From the NCBI GenBank assembly GCA_039925145.1, contig JBDSZL010000040.1:1-61347 (forward strand): a stretch of DNA of 61,347 nt. The letters run 5' to 3'. Below, piece by piece: positions 52,481 to 61,347 of the stretch. A program made the translations under genes and the position numbers. The stretch's first letter is position 1. Each line of letters starts with the position of its first letter. Under the pieces are notes generated by a model. That model had not been told where the DNA came from and made no database searches. It saw nothing but the letters and a program-made list of their open reading frames with translations. The stretch comes from JBDSZL01 sp039925145. Lineage in GTDB: Bacteria; Acidobacteriota; Vicinamibacteria; Vicinamibacterales; SCN-69-37.

Positions 52481-53986
52481 CTACCGCCCCGTGCCGACGA
52501 GCTTTTCTATCTCTGCCGCCTGCCGTGGAGCCTTGACGGACAACATGACGGGCCCTGTGGCGGTCATGAGGAATGAGTCTTCGAGCCGCACCCCGAGGTT
52601 GCGGTAACGCTCCACCGCTGGGGCAATCCGAGCAGCCAACGCTCGGGTGGACGGAGTGCTCTGGAGCCGCTCGAGCGTATCAGGGCGGATGTACACGCCC
52701 GGTTCAATGACGAACGCAGCCCCCGGATCCAGTCCGTCGAGCGGATCGTGGACATCCATGCCAATGCCGTGTGTCGGCCCGTGGGGATACCAGAGATCGA
52801 CCTCGGGACTGTCACCTGTCGCAGCGGCCGGATCCGCGACAAGCCCCAGCGACAGCAGTCCCGTACCGACCACACGGCGAACGGCCCTCTCGATATCAGA
52901 CACCTTGCTGCCCGGACGCGCGGCTGCGATGCCCGCGTCCTGGGCCCGCATGACGAGATCGTACAGCTCCCGCTGAGCCGGTGAATACCTGCCATTCACC
53001 GGGTATGTCCGGGTGATATCTCCCGTGAGCCCCTGAAAGTTGCCCGCCGCATCGACGAGCACGAGGTCACCATCGGCCATCTGCCTCGTCGACTTCAAGT
53101 AGTGAAGTGTGGTGGCATTCGGGCCGCTTCCGACAATGGACGGATAGCCCCAGGAGAGGGCGCCGTGCTCGAGGAACCAATACTCGATCGCCGCTTCGAC
53201 CTCGTATTCCCACCGGCCCGGCCGCGCCGCCTTCATGCCCTCGATGTGGGCTTCGGCGGAGATCTCGACACTGCGCCTGAGCACGCGCTGCTCGTAGGGA
53301 GTCTTGATCGCACGAAGACTCTCGACCATGTCCCTTCCGCTGAAGAGGCTCACCCCGGCATGAGATTGCTGCATCGACCGGGCCCACCGCCCGTTGTCGC
53401 TGCCACCAGAGCCCGCGCCCCGGGCGTCGCCGCCTACGGCCTCGAGGATCCCGAGCTTCGTCGGTCCTGCGCCGCGCGCGGCTTCGATGGCGCGCTCGAG
53501 CATCGCTGGCGGAGCAGCGGCGCCTCCCAGAACTCCATCCATGAAGGCGTCGAACAGCTCCGTCCGGCGCTGCGGAAAAACCGCCGTGATGCCGCTTCGA
53601 GCCGTCATCTCGTCTGCGGTGAACGTGTGCCCATACCAGAGCTCCCGGAGTGGGTCGGGCGCACGAACGAACAAATACGCCTGAGGCGCACTGCCGTGTG
53701 AGACGAGCACCAGTGTCGTGTCCTCCTGTTCGATGCCCGTCAAATACAGGAGATTGCTGTCCTGGCGGTACTCGTAGTTGGTGTCACCGGAGTACACGCG
53801 CGGGGGAGCGCTCCACACCACCAGCACGGAGTCGGTCCCCATGCGACGGGCCAGCCGGTCGCGACGCTCCGCCATGTCCCGCAGGTAGTCGGTGGCCCCG
53901 CCATACGGCGGAATCTGGCCACGCAGAACCTGCGTGCCCACGAGCAGGGCAAGCAGGCAAAAGACGCCGAAGGGAACTCTGCGCAT
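52481..53986 (-). CDS. Secreted aminopeptidase P-type (Xaa-Pro) peptidase
   Basis: A 501-residue M24-family peptidase with an N-terminal leader (FGVFCLLALLVGTQVLRG). The N-terminal domain has TNYEYRQDSNLLYLTGIEQE; the pita-bread domain supplies the metal ligands in LVLVDAAGNFQGLTGDITRT (two Asp), PTHGIGMDVHD (His), FVIEPGVYI (Glu) and VRLEDSFLM (Glu). The metal-site Asp context VDAAGN replaces the usual VDxGA. It removes an N-terminal residue before proline, outside the cytoplasm. It follows the histidine kinase gene by 12 bases, so it may be part of the regulated operon. Confidence 0.9.
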   Translation of the reverse strand: MRRVPFGVFCLLALLVGTQVLRGQIPPYGGATDYLRDMAERRDRLARRMGTDSVLVVWSAPPRVYSGDTNYEYRQDSNLLYLTGIEQEDTTLVLVSHGSAPQAYLFVRAPDPLRELWYGHTFTADEMTARSGITAVFPQRRTELFDAFMDGVLGGAAAPPAMLERAIEAARGAGPTKLGILEAVGGDARGAGSGGSDNGRWARSMQQSHAGVSLFSGRDMVESLRAIKTPYEQRVLRRSVEISAEAHIEGMKAARPGRWEYEVEAAIEYWFLEHGALSWGYPSIVGSGPNATTLHYLKSTRQMADGDLVLVDAAGNFQGLTGDITRTYPVNGRYSPAQRELYDLVMRAQDAGIAAARPGSKVSDIERAVRRVVGTGLLSLGLVADPAAATGDSPEVDLWYPHGPTHGIGMDVHDPLDGLDPGAAFVIEPGVYIRPDTLERLQSTPSTRALAARIAPAVERYRNLGVRLEDSFLMTATGPVMLSVKAPRQAAEIEKLVGTGR

Positions 53987-53998
53987 TCTCAGATTCTG

Positions 53999-55564
53999 CT
54001 ACGCCTGCCGCCGCATCGGTAGGCGGATCTCGACTCGCGCCCCACCGCTGGCCCCGTTGCTGGCGCGCACGGTCCCACCATGCCGAACCACGATGGCCTG
54101 GACAATCGACAGCCCAAGACCGCTGCCAGAAGGCGTGGCGGTTCCAGTGCGCGACTGGTCAGCCTTGTAGAACCTGTCGAAGATGTGGGGCAGATGCTCG
54201 GGATCGATGCCAGGGCCCGTGTCGTCCACCCGCAACACAAGTGCATCGTCATCTACCAAGGCGCTGACGGTGACGGTGCCTCGATCGGGCGTGTGGCGTA
54301 TCGCATTTGCCACCAGATTCTGCAGTGCCTGCTCCAGCCGGTTCTGATCGCCGACGAGCCCTTGGGCGGCGGGCGCCTGACAGGTCGCGAGGGCGATGTG
54401 TCTCTCGGCCACCGCCGGCGCGTGCCGATGCTGTACACGTTCGAGCAGATACGCAACGGGCACGTGATCGGCTCGCAGCGAACCGCCGCCGCCCTCCAGC
54501 CTCGCGAGCTCGAGCAGGTCGCCGATGATGTCCTGCAGGCGCTGCGCCTCGTCGGTGACGATCTGCAGATAACGGCCGCGCGTACGCTGGTCCAGACGGA
54601 CGTCTGGCATGCCGAGCGTCTCCACATATCCGCGGATCGCAGCCAAGGGCGTTGTCAGCTCATGGGACACGTCCGCAAGCAACTGGCGGCGCGTCCTGTC
54701 CGCCTGTTCCAGGGCCTGGGTGCGGGTCTCGAGCTGTTCGGCCATCTCATTGAACGCCCTGGAGAGCGCCGTGACTTCATCTTTTCCGGACTCGGGCGCG
54801 CGGACACCAATCTCACCCGCTCCAAGCGCGCGTGCGGCATCCTGGAGCTGCTGCAGGCGCCTGCGCGTGGGACGAAAAATCACCAGCGCCGCCACAGCCG
54901 TGCCGGTAGCGAGCAGCGCGAGCGCCACAAACCCGAGACTCGGGCCAAGGTCACGCACCGCCACCAAAAACGGCGGAGGCTCCAGGGGCACACCGACTAC
55001 GCCGACGACGGCGTCGTTGACTACGATGTTGGCGAACTCGACGCCGCCGGGCGGCCCCCCGCGGTCGGATCCTGGACCGAACTGGTCGCGATCTGGTCCG
55101 CCACGGCCGGGACCGCCACGGCCGAACTCGCCGCGATCCGGACCGAAGTCCCGCCCGCGTCCGCCCCGCCCTCGGGAAAGATCGGGGCCCGGCCGATCGC
55201 CGCCGCGCCCGAAGAACAGGCGGCCGCGGGCCATTCGCGCCAGGTTCGGTGGCGGCGAGATGCGATGACTGACGATGGTCGTGCCGTTGGTGAGCACGAC
55301 CACGTAGCCGTGATACGACGTTCCGTAGTGGCTTTTGACGTAGGCGTCCGCGTCGAGCCCTGTCTGCTCAGCCAGCGCCACCGACAGATCGCTCGCAATG
55401 GAGGCGGCCAGCTGCGCGGGGGACCGGCTGGGAAACAGCTCGGTCATCCGGCCGGTCATCCATAGAAATACGAACCCCTGCAGAACGAGCAGCACGGCCA
55501 GCAAGGCTACGAAGCCGAGCGCAATCCGCCAGTACAGGCTCCGATACCAGAGCTGCTCACCCAT
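53999..55564 (-). CDS. Sensor histidine kinase with Gly/Arg/Asp-rich periplasmic segment
   Basis: A 521-residue kinase. TM1 is LYWRIALGFVALLAVLLVLQ region (11-37), TM2 about 208-230, with a periplasmic sensor between. Its residues 115-174 are a low-complexity tract (RGRGGRGRDFGPDRGEFGRG). HAMP runs from about 231, the H-box is LLADVSHELTTPLAAIRGY with phospho-acceptor His301, the N-box RLEQALQNLVANAIRHTPD, the G1 box VDDTGPGID and the G2 box GSGLGLSIVQAI. It overlaps the response regulator gene by eight bases. Signal unknown. Confidence 0.93.
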   Translation of the reverse strand: MGEQLWYRSLYWRIALGFVALLAVLLVLQGFVFLWMTGRMTELFPSRSPAQLAASIASDLSVALAEQTGLDADAYVKSHYGTSYHGYVVVLTNGTTIVSHRISPPPNLARMARGRLFFGRGGDRPGPDLSRGRGGRGRDFGPDRGEFGRGGPGRGGPDRDQFGPGSDRGGPPGGVEFANIVVNDAVVGVVGVPLEPPPFLVAVRDLGPSLGFVALALLATGTAVAALVIFRPTRRRLQQLQDAARALGAGEIGVRAPESGKDEVTALSRAFNEMAEQLETRTQALEQADRTRRQLLADVSHELTTPLAAIRGYVETLGMPDVRLDQRTRGRYLQIVTDEAQRLQDIIGDLLELARLEGGGGSLRADHVPVAYLLERVQHRHAPAVAERHIALATCQAPAAQGLVGDQNRLEQALQNLVANAIRHTPDRGTVTVSALVDDDALVLRVDDTGPGIDPEHLPHIFDRFYKADQSRTGTATPSGSGLGLSIVQAIVVRHGGTVRASNGASGGARVEIRLPMRRQA

Positions 55565-56294
55565 CTGAGAACTTGTAGCCCGTGCCCCAGACCGTCAGGA
55601 TCAGCTGTGGATCACGCGTATCCAGCTCGATCTTCTGCCTGAGGCGCTTCACCAAGGTGTCGATGCTTCGTTCGGTGACGTGCGTCTCCGACGTCCAGAC
55701 GCGCTCGAGCAGCATTTCGCGGGTGAAGACGATGCCCGCATTCGACGCGAGCAGATAGAGCACGTCGAACTCGTGAGGCGTCAGCTCGACCACCTGCGAG
55801 TGCACGATGGCCTGCCGTCTGGCAGGATCGAGCCGGAGCGGACCGGCGACAATCACGCCCGTTGGCCGGGCGAGGTCCGTCGTGCGCGGCGCCCGAGGTC
55901 GGCGCAGTAGCGCGCGAATTCGCGCGACGAACTCGCGGATGCCGAATGGCTTGGTGAGATAGTCGTCCGCACCGCTTTCGAGTCCCAGAACTTTGTCCGA
56001 TTCCTCGCGACGAGCCGTCAGCATCAGGATGGGCGCGTCGGCGTTCAGAGCCTGCCGGCGAATGCCCCGGCAGACGGTAACGCCATCCACTTTCGGCAGC
56101 ATGAGGTCGAGAACGACCAGATCGAATGCTGTTGCCTCCGACAGCCGCAACGCTTCGTCGCCCGCCGCTGCTTCCGTGACACGCAGGCCCTCGAGCTGCA
56201 AATGCAGGGCGAGAAGCTCGCGTATGTGCGGCTCATCCTCTACGACCAGCACCATGCGATCGGGCGGGCTCTTGACCTCTGGCGCGCTGCTCAT
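55557..56294 (-). CDS. OmpR-family response regulator
   Basis: From ATG 56294 with GAGGAGAGG upstream (245 residues); a longer frame to 56456 is rejected. Receiver domain: VLVVEDEPHIRELL, phospho-acceptor Asp63 (VVLDLMLPKVDG), Thr93 (MLTAR) and Lys115 (YLTKPFG). C-terminal winged helix: VELTPHEFDVLYLLASNAG, VWTSETHVTERSIDTLVKRL and WGTGYKF. It is translationally coupled to the histidine kinase and would regulate envelope genes, possibly including the downstream aminopeptidase. Confidence 0.94.
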   Translation of the reverse strand: MSSAPEVKSPPDRMVLVVEDEPHIRELLALHLQLEGLRVTEAAAGDEALRLSEATAFDLVVLDLMLPKVDGVTVCRGIRRQALNADAPILMLTARREESDKVLGLESGADDYLTKPFGIREFVARIRALLRRPRAPRTTDLARPTGVIVAGPLRLDPARRQAIVHSQVVELTPHEFDVLYLLASNAGIVFTREMLLERVWTSETHVTERSIDTLVKRLRQKIELDTRDPQLILTVWGTGYKFSDG

Positions 56295-56434
56295 TGCCTC
56301 TCCTCGATAATTGGAAGCCAGAATCGCGAACCGGATTGTGACGAACCGGTGGCAAAACGATGAGAAGAGCATGAACACGGCCACGAAGGGGTAACCCTTT
56401 GCGAACAGAGCCGTATCCTCTATCGTGTAACCCA

Positions 56435-57217
56435 ATGCTACAGGCATCCAGCACACGAGAGACCCGGGAGTCAGCGCGCGAGGTCAAGTTCCTGCTCACC
56501 CCCGCGATCGCCGAGAAGGTGCGGGAGTGGGCCAGTGCGAGACTCGGCCCAGATCCGTACGGGAGCGGCAGCCTCGGAGATGAGTACAAGACGACGAGCC
56601 TGTACTTCGACACTCCACAGTTCGCCGTCTACCATCGGCAGGGGTCGTACCGACGGACGAAGTACCGCATTCGCCGGTACGGCGCCGCGGACGTCGTGTT
56701 CCTGGAACGGAAGCTCCGCACATCGGAGATGCTTGTGAAACGGCGTACGACGATTCCGATGGCCGACCTGCCCCTGGTTGCGGCCGAGACGATGGATCCC
56801 ACGTGGGCCGGGCGGTGGTTCAGGCAGCGCGTCGAGGCGCGGCAACTGGCTCCGGTGTGCCAGGTGTCCTACCACCGGCACGCGCGTGTCGGGCACGCGC
56901 AGTTTGGACCACTCCGGTTGACCTTCGACGACCAGATCCACGTGCAGTCGAGCGGTGGTCTCTCGTTCGAGCCCGATGCCGGTGTGCCGGTACTGCAGAC
57001 GCACACCGTGATGGAGATGAAATACCGCGCCGTCATGCCCGCCATCTTGCGTCATCTTGTCGAGGAGTTCTCACTGGCTGCGTCGGCCGTTTCGAAGTAT
57101 CGGCTCTCGATGGAGGCCATGAAGGCCGCCGGTCTTCGTGCCGGGGCCTCGGAAGTGGATTTGACCCAGGCGCTGCAGCCCCACGTCATCGCGAGCGAGG
57201 AGACCCGACGTGCCTGA
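56435..57217 (+). CDS. VTC-domain polyphosphate polymerase-like protein
   Basis: A 260-residue protein from ATG 56435 (TTG 56399 is an alternative). It carries the VTC/CYTH-type tunnel motifs: REVKFLLTP, TTSLYFDTPQFAVYH, KYRIRRYG, FLERKLRT, VSYHRHAR, LRLTFDDQI and VMEMKYRAVMPAI, with the basic and acidic residues expected in a triphosphate tunnel enzyme. It is followed with an eight-base overlap by DUF4956 and then CotH, the recurrent three-gene cassette. In yeast VTC makes polyphosphate from ATP; the bacterial role is less certain. Confidence 0.88.
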   Translation: MLQASSTRETRESAREVKFLLTPAIAEKVREWASARLGPDPYGSGSLGDEYKTTSLYFDTPQFAVYHRQGSYRRTKYRIRRYGAADVVFLERKLRTSEMLVKRRTTIPMADLPLVAAETMDPTWAGRWFRQRVEARQLAPVCQVSYHRHARVGHAQFGPLRLTFDDQIHVQSSGGLSFEPDAGVPVLQTHTVMEMKYRAVMPAILRHLVEEFSLAASAVSKYRLSMEAMKAAGLRAGASEVDLTQALQPHVIASEETRRA

Positions 57218-57905
57218 GTTTCTGACGAGTACGCTCGGCGGGGGAGCAGCCGTCTCGCCGCTGGAAGTGGCGACGCGACTCGCCGTGGCCATGATGCTGG
57301 GCCTCGTGGTGGCGTGGATATACAGGCATACGCGATCTGGCAGCGAATTCACCGCGACGTTTCCACCGACACTCGTGCTGCTGGCGATCCTCATCGCCAT
57401 GGTGACGCAGGTCATCGGCGACAGCGTCGCCCGGGCGTTCAGTCTGGTAGGCGCTCTTTCGATCGTCCGATTCAGAACCGTTGTCCGCGACACGCAGGAC
57501 ACGGCGTTCGTGATCTTTGCCGTGGTCGTGGGGATGGCCGTCGGGGCGCGCGACCCCTGGGTGGCGCTCATCGGCATCGGCGTTGTCGGGGGCGCCGCGT
57601 TCCTGATGATGTCCCGGCCGTCGGCCACGCCCTCGTCCTCGCTCACCCCTTTCGTGCTCCACGTGCGAGTCGGTCTTGGGCATGACATGAACGGCCCGAT
57701 GGCCGCAGCGATCGACACGTTCGTGAGCGACCGCCGGCTGCTGTCGGTAGGCACTGCCAAGCAGGGGATGGCGCTCGACGCCTCCTACGTGGTGCGGTTT
57801 CGGAAGGACAAGAGCGCAGAAGATCTTGTGAAAGCTTTGAATCGCATCGAGGGAGTTCAGGCCGTCGAGCTCGTTGTGCGCGACGGCGCCGAACCGACGG
57901 TCTGA
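57210..57905 (+). CDS. DUF4956 membrane protein
   Basis: A 231-residue protein from GTG 57210 with four spans: LAVAMMLGLVVAWIYR, TLVLLAILIAMVTQVIGD, AFVIFAVVVGMAVGAR and WVALIGIGVVGGAAFLMM, and the family motif ARAFSLVGALSIVRFRTVVR. A soluble C-terminal domain follows. It overlaps the VTC gene and precedes CotH; DUF4956 proteins are thought to be the membrane component of that set, but the function is not established. Confidence 0.9.
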   Translation: MPEFLTSTLGGGAAVSPLEVATRLAVAMMLGLVVAWIYRHTRSGSEFTATFPPTLVLLAILIAMVTQVIGDSVARAFSLVGALSIVRFRTVVRDTQDTAFVIFAVVVGMAVGARDPWVALIGIGVVGGAAFLMMSRPSATPSSSLTPFVLHVRVGLGHDMNGPMAAAIDTFVSDRRLLSVGTAKQGMALDASYVVRFRKDKSAEDLVKALNRIEGVQAVELVVRDGAEPTV

Positions 57906-57948
57906 TGGCGATGTCAGTGAGACACGACGAATCAGCGAAGAGGTCATT

Positions 57949-59661
57949 ATGAAAAGACGCAGCCGCTCGCAACTTCTCGCAGTCGGGATCTCGATGGTCG
58001 TGCTCGGCACCATCGCCATTGCGCGAACAGACGGCATGCAGCAAGGTCCGCCAGCGCCGGGGCAAGGTCCGGGAGGCGGCCGGCAGGGGGGCTTCGGCGG
58101 CGGGGTCCAGGAAGACCTGAAGCTGGTTGCCCAGTTCGACAAAGACGGCGACAAGCGCCTCAATTCACAGGAGCGGCACGCCGCGATGCAGTTCCTGCAG
58201 ACACAGGGCGGAGGCGGCGGCCGGGGGTTCGGCCGAGGGGGGCGCGGCGGTGGCGCTCCCGCGGGACCTGTTGAGCCTGGTCCACGTCTTACCCCCGCCG
58301 CAGCGAAGTCGTATCCAGCCTCGGTGTCGCTGTACGACGCCAAGACTCTTCGCACGCTGTTCATGCAGTTCGAGGACGCCGACTGGGAGAAGCAGTTGAT
58401 GGCGTTCAAGAACACCGACGTCGACGTGCCCGCGGTAGTGACCGTCGACGGCGTGGTCTACAGGGACGTGGGCATCGGATTTCGGGGCGCGTCGTCGTTC
58501 ATGATGGTGCCTGAAGGTGAGAAGCACTCGATCAACGTCACCATGGACTTTGCGGACAAGAAGCAGGCGCTGCTGGGCTATCGATCACTCAACCTGCTCA
58601 ACTCGCATGAAGATCCCATTTACGTCCGTCCCGTCCTCTATCTGCAGGCCGCACGTGATTACGTGCCTGCGGCGCAAGCCAACTTCGTGCGCGTCGTCAT
58701 CAACGGCGAGAGCTGGGGCGTTTACAGCAACCTGGAGCAGGTCAACAAAGACTTCATCTCCAAGTGGTTCAAGACGGAACAGGGCACGCGCTGGAAGGTT
58801 CCCGGCAGCCCAGGCGGGCGAGGCGGTCTCGAGTACACGGGAGAGGACGTAGCTGCCTACAAGCGCGTTTTTGAAATCAAGTCCAAGGACGACCCAAAGG
58901 CGTGGGCTGCGCTCGTCAACCTCGCCAAAGTGCTCAACACGACGCCGCCCGACAAACTCGAAGCGGCGTTGCAACCCCTCCTGGACATCGATGGTGCACT
59001 CAAGTTCCTCGCGGTCGACAACGTGCTCGTCAATAACGACGGTTACTGGACTCGCGCGAGCGACTACAACATCTACCTCGATCCCAAGGGGCAGTTTCAC
59101 ATCTACCCGCACGACGCCAACGAGACATTTGGGCCGAGCGGCAGCGGCGGGCGAGGCGGAGGACGTGGTCCGGGGGGCCCTGGTCCGGGCGGCCCTGGCG
59201 GTCCCGATGGCGGGAGACCGGGTGGCCCCGGCGGTCCCGGTGGTGACACATTGCTTCGCGGTGGTCCCGCCGATGGCCAGTTCCCTGGTGGTCCGGGCGG
59301 TCCGGGCGGCGGTGGACCGGGCAGGGGTCCAGGTGGCCGCGGCGGCATGATGATGGGCGACGCCAAGCTCGATCTGCTCGTGGGGCTGAACGACGACGCG
59401 AAGCCGCTGCGATCGAAGCTGCTCGCGGTCCCAGCGCTTCGCGCCAAGTATCTCGTCTACGCCAAGCAAGTTGCCACGAAATGGCTCGACTGGAAGACCC
59501 TCGAGCCCCTCGTCACCCAGTACCACGCGTTGATCGTGGCTGACGTGAAGACCGACACCCATAAACTCGACAGCTACGAAAACTTCGAAGCAGGCGTCGC
59601 GAGGTTGAAGGCCTTTGTCGACGAGCGACGCGCCCTCATCCTCGCCGACACGCGCAAGTAG
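57949..59661 (+). CDS. CotH-family protein kinase with Gly-rich insertions
   Basis: From ATG 57949 (570 residues) with AGAGG upstream and leader LLAVGISMVVLGTIAIA. An EF-hand-like DKDGDKRLNSQE lies near residue 65. CotH-kinase motifs include VGIGFRGASSF, KKQALLGYRSLNLLNSHEDP, VINGESWGVYSNLEQV, VDNVLVNNDGYWTRASDYNI and HIYPHDANETFGP, the Asp/Asn pattern of the active site. A Gly/Pro/Arg tract (residues about 395-465) is inserted right after that last motif. Secretion is expected. CotH enzymes phosphorylate secreted proteins. Confidence 0.88.
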   Translation: MKRRSRSQLLAVGISMVVLGTIAIARTDGMQQGPPAPGQGPGGGRQGGFGGGVQEDLKLVAQFDKDGDKRLNSQERHAAMQFLQTQGGGGGRGFGRGGRGGGAPAGPVEPGPRLTPAAAKSYPASVSLYDAKTLRTLFMQFEDADWEKQLMAFKNTDVDVPAVVTVDGVVYRDVGIGFRGASSFMMVPEGEKHSINVTMDFADKKQALLGYRSLNLLNSHEDPIYVRPVLYLQAARDYVPAAQANFVRVVINGESWGVYSNLEQVNKDFISKWFKTEQGTRWKVPGSPGGRGGLEYTGEDVAAYKRVFEIKSKDDPKAWAALVNLAKVLNTTPPDKLEAALQPLLDIDGALKFLAVDNVLVNNDGYWTRASDYNIYLDPKGQFHIYPHDANETFGPSGSGGRGGGRGPGGPGPGGPGGPDGGRPGGPGGPGGDTLLRGGPADGQFPGGPGGPGGGGPGRGPGGRGGMMMGDAKLDLLVGLNDDAKPLRSKLLAVPALRAKYLVYAKQVATKWLDWKTLEPLVTQYHALIVADVKTDTHKLDSYENFEAGVARLKAFVDERRALILADTRK

Positions 59662-59694
59662 CCGATCCCAACGGAACGCGCGCGCCGGGGGAGC

Positions 59695-60516
59695 CTAGCG
59701 CGTGCGTTCCGACAGACGGGACAAAACGATTCCCGTCGCCGTCGCGAGATTCAGCGAATCCATTCCCGGGCTCATCGGAATACGCACGCGCAGATCGGCG
59801 CAGCTCAGAGCCGCCTCGCTCAGGCCTGTCGCCTCGCTTCCGACCAACAGCAACACCCTGCTGGACGCCGCAGCCGATACGTACTCAGCGAGATCGAGGG
59901 CTGGGGCACGCGAGGTGAGGGCGACAATCTGGAACCCTTCGGGCTTGGCACCCAGCAGACCCTTCGGCCACTCTTCCAGCGATGCATAGGGCACGACCAG
60001 AGTGGCGGCCATTGACGTCCGAATGGCCTTTCGATACAGCGGGTCCGCACAGCCTGGTCCCAGCAGGAGCGCCCCGACTTGAAAAGCCGCCGCGTTGCGG
60101 AACACACCTCCGACATTGTCCGGATTGGCGACGCCCTCGAGAGCCACGACAACCGCCGCGCCCGCGAGTACGTCGCCAGCATCGAGCGAGCTGGGCCGGT
60201 CGACGAGCGCCAGGCATCCCCTGTGGATTTCGAATCCCGTCACGGCGTTCATCACAGATTGCGTTGCGACGTAAACGGGGACGTTGGCTGGGGACGCGAC
60301 CAGGTGTGGTGCCAGCGCGCGCCACGCGGTGTCGCTCAGAAAGAATGATCGCGGCATATAGCGACTCTGCGCGAGGAGCCGCTCCACCCCCAGCCGGCCT
60401 TCCACAATAAACGCCCGGGCACGCCGGGGGTCGCGGGCGTTCTGCACAGCGACGTACTCTGCCACGCGATCGTCGGTGGCGGTTGTGATGTGGATGACGG
60501 GCATCGATCGTTCCAT
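59695..60516 (-). CDS. SpoU/TrmH-family RNA 2'-O-methyltransferase
   Basis: A 273-residue SPOUT enzyme. The N-terminal substrate-binding domain contains RRARAFIVEGRLGVERLLAQ; the knot domain has motif 1 VANPDNVGGVFRNAAAF, motif 2 LLLVGSEATGLSEAAL and motif 3 VRIPMSPGMDSLNLATATGI. It methylates a ribose in rRNA or tRNA using SAM. It is encoded directly downstream of the rRNA operon on the same strand, separated by a strong terminator. Confidence 0.92.
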   Translation of the reverse strand: MERSMPVIHITTATDDRVAEYVAVQNARDPRRARAFIVEGRLGVERLLAQSRYMPRSFFLSDTAWRALAPHLVASPANVPVYVATQSVMNAVTGFEIHRGCLALVDRPSSLDAGDVLAGAAVVVALEGVANPDNVGGVFRNAAAFQVGALLLGPGCADPLYRKAIRTSMAATLVVPYASLEEWPKGLLGAKPEGFQIVALTSRAPALDLAEYVSAAASSRVLLLVGSEATGLSEAALSCADLRVRIPMSPGMDSLNLATATGIVLSRLSERTR

Positions 60517-60602
60517 TGGACGGAGTTGCGGTCTGGATAGTCAAGGGAGTGCGTGTAGGCGCACGTGACTGGGAGCCGGGGAGTGGGGACGGGCGTACAA
60601 AG

Positions 60603-60632
60603 AAAAAGGCCCGCTGGGAAACCCAGCGGGCC
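60603..60632 (-). terminator. Intrinsic terminator of the rRNA operon
   Basis: On the minus strand an 11-bp perfect stem, GGCCCGCTGGG, loop TTT, CCCAGCGGGCC, is followed by a five-base U tract. It sits 10 bases after the end of the 5S gene. Confidence 0.92.
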
Positions 60633-60642
60633 TTTGGAAAAA

Positions 60643-60762
<120 letters not shown>

Positions 60763-60937
60763 ACGCGATATCAAGGTGTGGCGGCGGAACATACGCCCGC
60801 CGGCACCTGCGCCTGGACAGCAGTTGCCTGTCGTCTTCGCGCAAATTGCGACAACTAAATATCCTGCAAACGATAGTTTCTCGTCACCACTCAACCTCGC
60901 GCGTGTTTTTCGCGTGATGGGGTCGAACAAAGAATCA
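60763..60937 (-). other. 23S-5S internal transcribed spacer
   Basis: About 175 bases lie between the two rRNA genes. No tRNA cloverleaf is visible. An imperfect inverted repeat GGTGTGGCGGCGG / CCGCCGGCACC lies at 60774-60802 and a GCGCAAATTGCG palindrome at 60838-60850, possible processing stems. Confidence 0.6.

Positions 60938-61347
<410 letters not shown>

Noticed and set aside
60763..60937. tRNA in the 23S-5S spacer
   Set aside because: No GTTCRANYC T-loop or cloverleaf pairing is visible.

Overview
The window is GC-rich and densely coded. Its gene content points to a soil-type Acidobacteriota, most likely class Vicinamibacteria; this is inferred from families, not from a marker tree. 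The indicators are two secreted von Willebrand A (VWFA-related) proteins, a carboxypeptidase-regulatory-domain outer-membrane receptor, MacB-like 'orphan' permeases with a PadR regulator, BlaI plus an M56/TonB sensor, a DUF1552/DUF1592 pair, a three-gene succinate dehydrogenase, and many secreted proteins with Gly/Arg-rich tracts. The right edge enters an rRNA operon on the minus strand (5S and the 3' end of 23S).

Layout. 0-4.5 kb (minus): a nitrate-assimilation cluster with a DmsB-DmsC fusion anchor, a NasA/NarB-type molybdoenzyme and a NirB/NasB-like flavoprotein whose 3' part breaks down near 240. 5.0-6.3 kb: a seven-repeat FG-GAP secreted protein. 6.5-9.1 kb: an accessory islet with unknown secreted and membrane proteins, a truncated IS3 orfA and a broken vapC toxin. 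9.2-13.7 kb (minus): a glyoxalase-fold protein, then the DUF1552/DUF1592 pair. 13.9-17.6 kb (plus): sdhCAB, with structured hairpins in both intergenic gaps and a heptanucleotide array after sdhB. 17.6-20.7 kb: gene debris and two copies of a dispersed ~90 bp repeat around a VWA operon. 20.8-26.0 kb: an ABC ATPase and a 1478-residue permease that joins an exporter-type membrane domain to a complete MacB-like permease. 26.0-31.1 kb: BlaI/M56-TonB divergent from PadR/permease, with two operator-like palindromes between them.

31.1-44.6 kb: a Tat-exported GMC dehydrogenase pair, a racemase-like protein, a double-domain SGNH esterase next to a secreted alpha-helical carbohydrate-related protein, two methyltransferases, an ABC-F protein, a DUF2071 protein, a YpfJ-type zinc peptidase, a CDF transporter, and MsrB-MsrA. 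44.7-52.3 kb: an unknown membrane-anchored protein, a patatin-like lipase, and an operon of an Oar-like receptor plus a VWA protein. 52.5-56.3 kb: a response regulator / histidine kinase / secreted aminopeptidase P operon. 56.4-59.7 kb: a VTC polyphosphate-polymerase-like protein, DUF4956 membrane protein and CotH kinase. 59.7-61.3 kb: a SpoU-family RNA methyltransferase and the rRNA operon end.

The least explained signals are: a dispersed ~90 bp repeat whose copies sit at points where genes are broken; three heptanucleotide tandem arrays that share a GGCTT core; hairpins with compensatory base changes inside the sdh operon; the giant fused permease; and low-complexity Gly/Arg tracts shared by unrelated secreted proteins and one sensor kinase.
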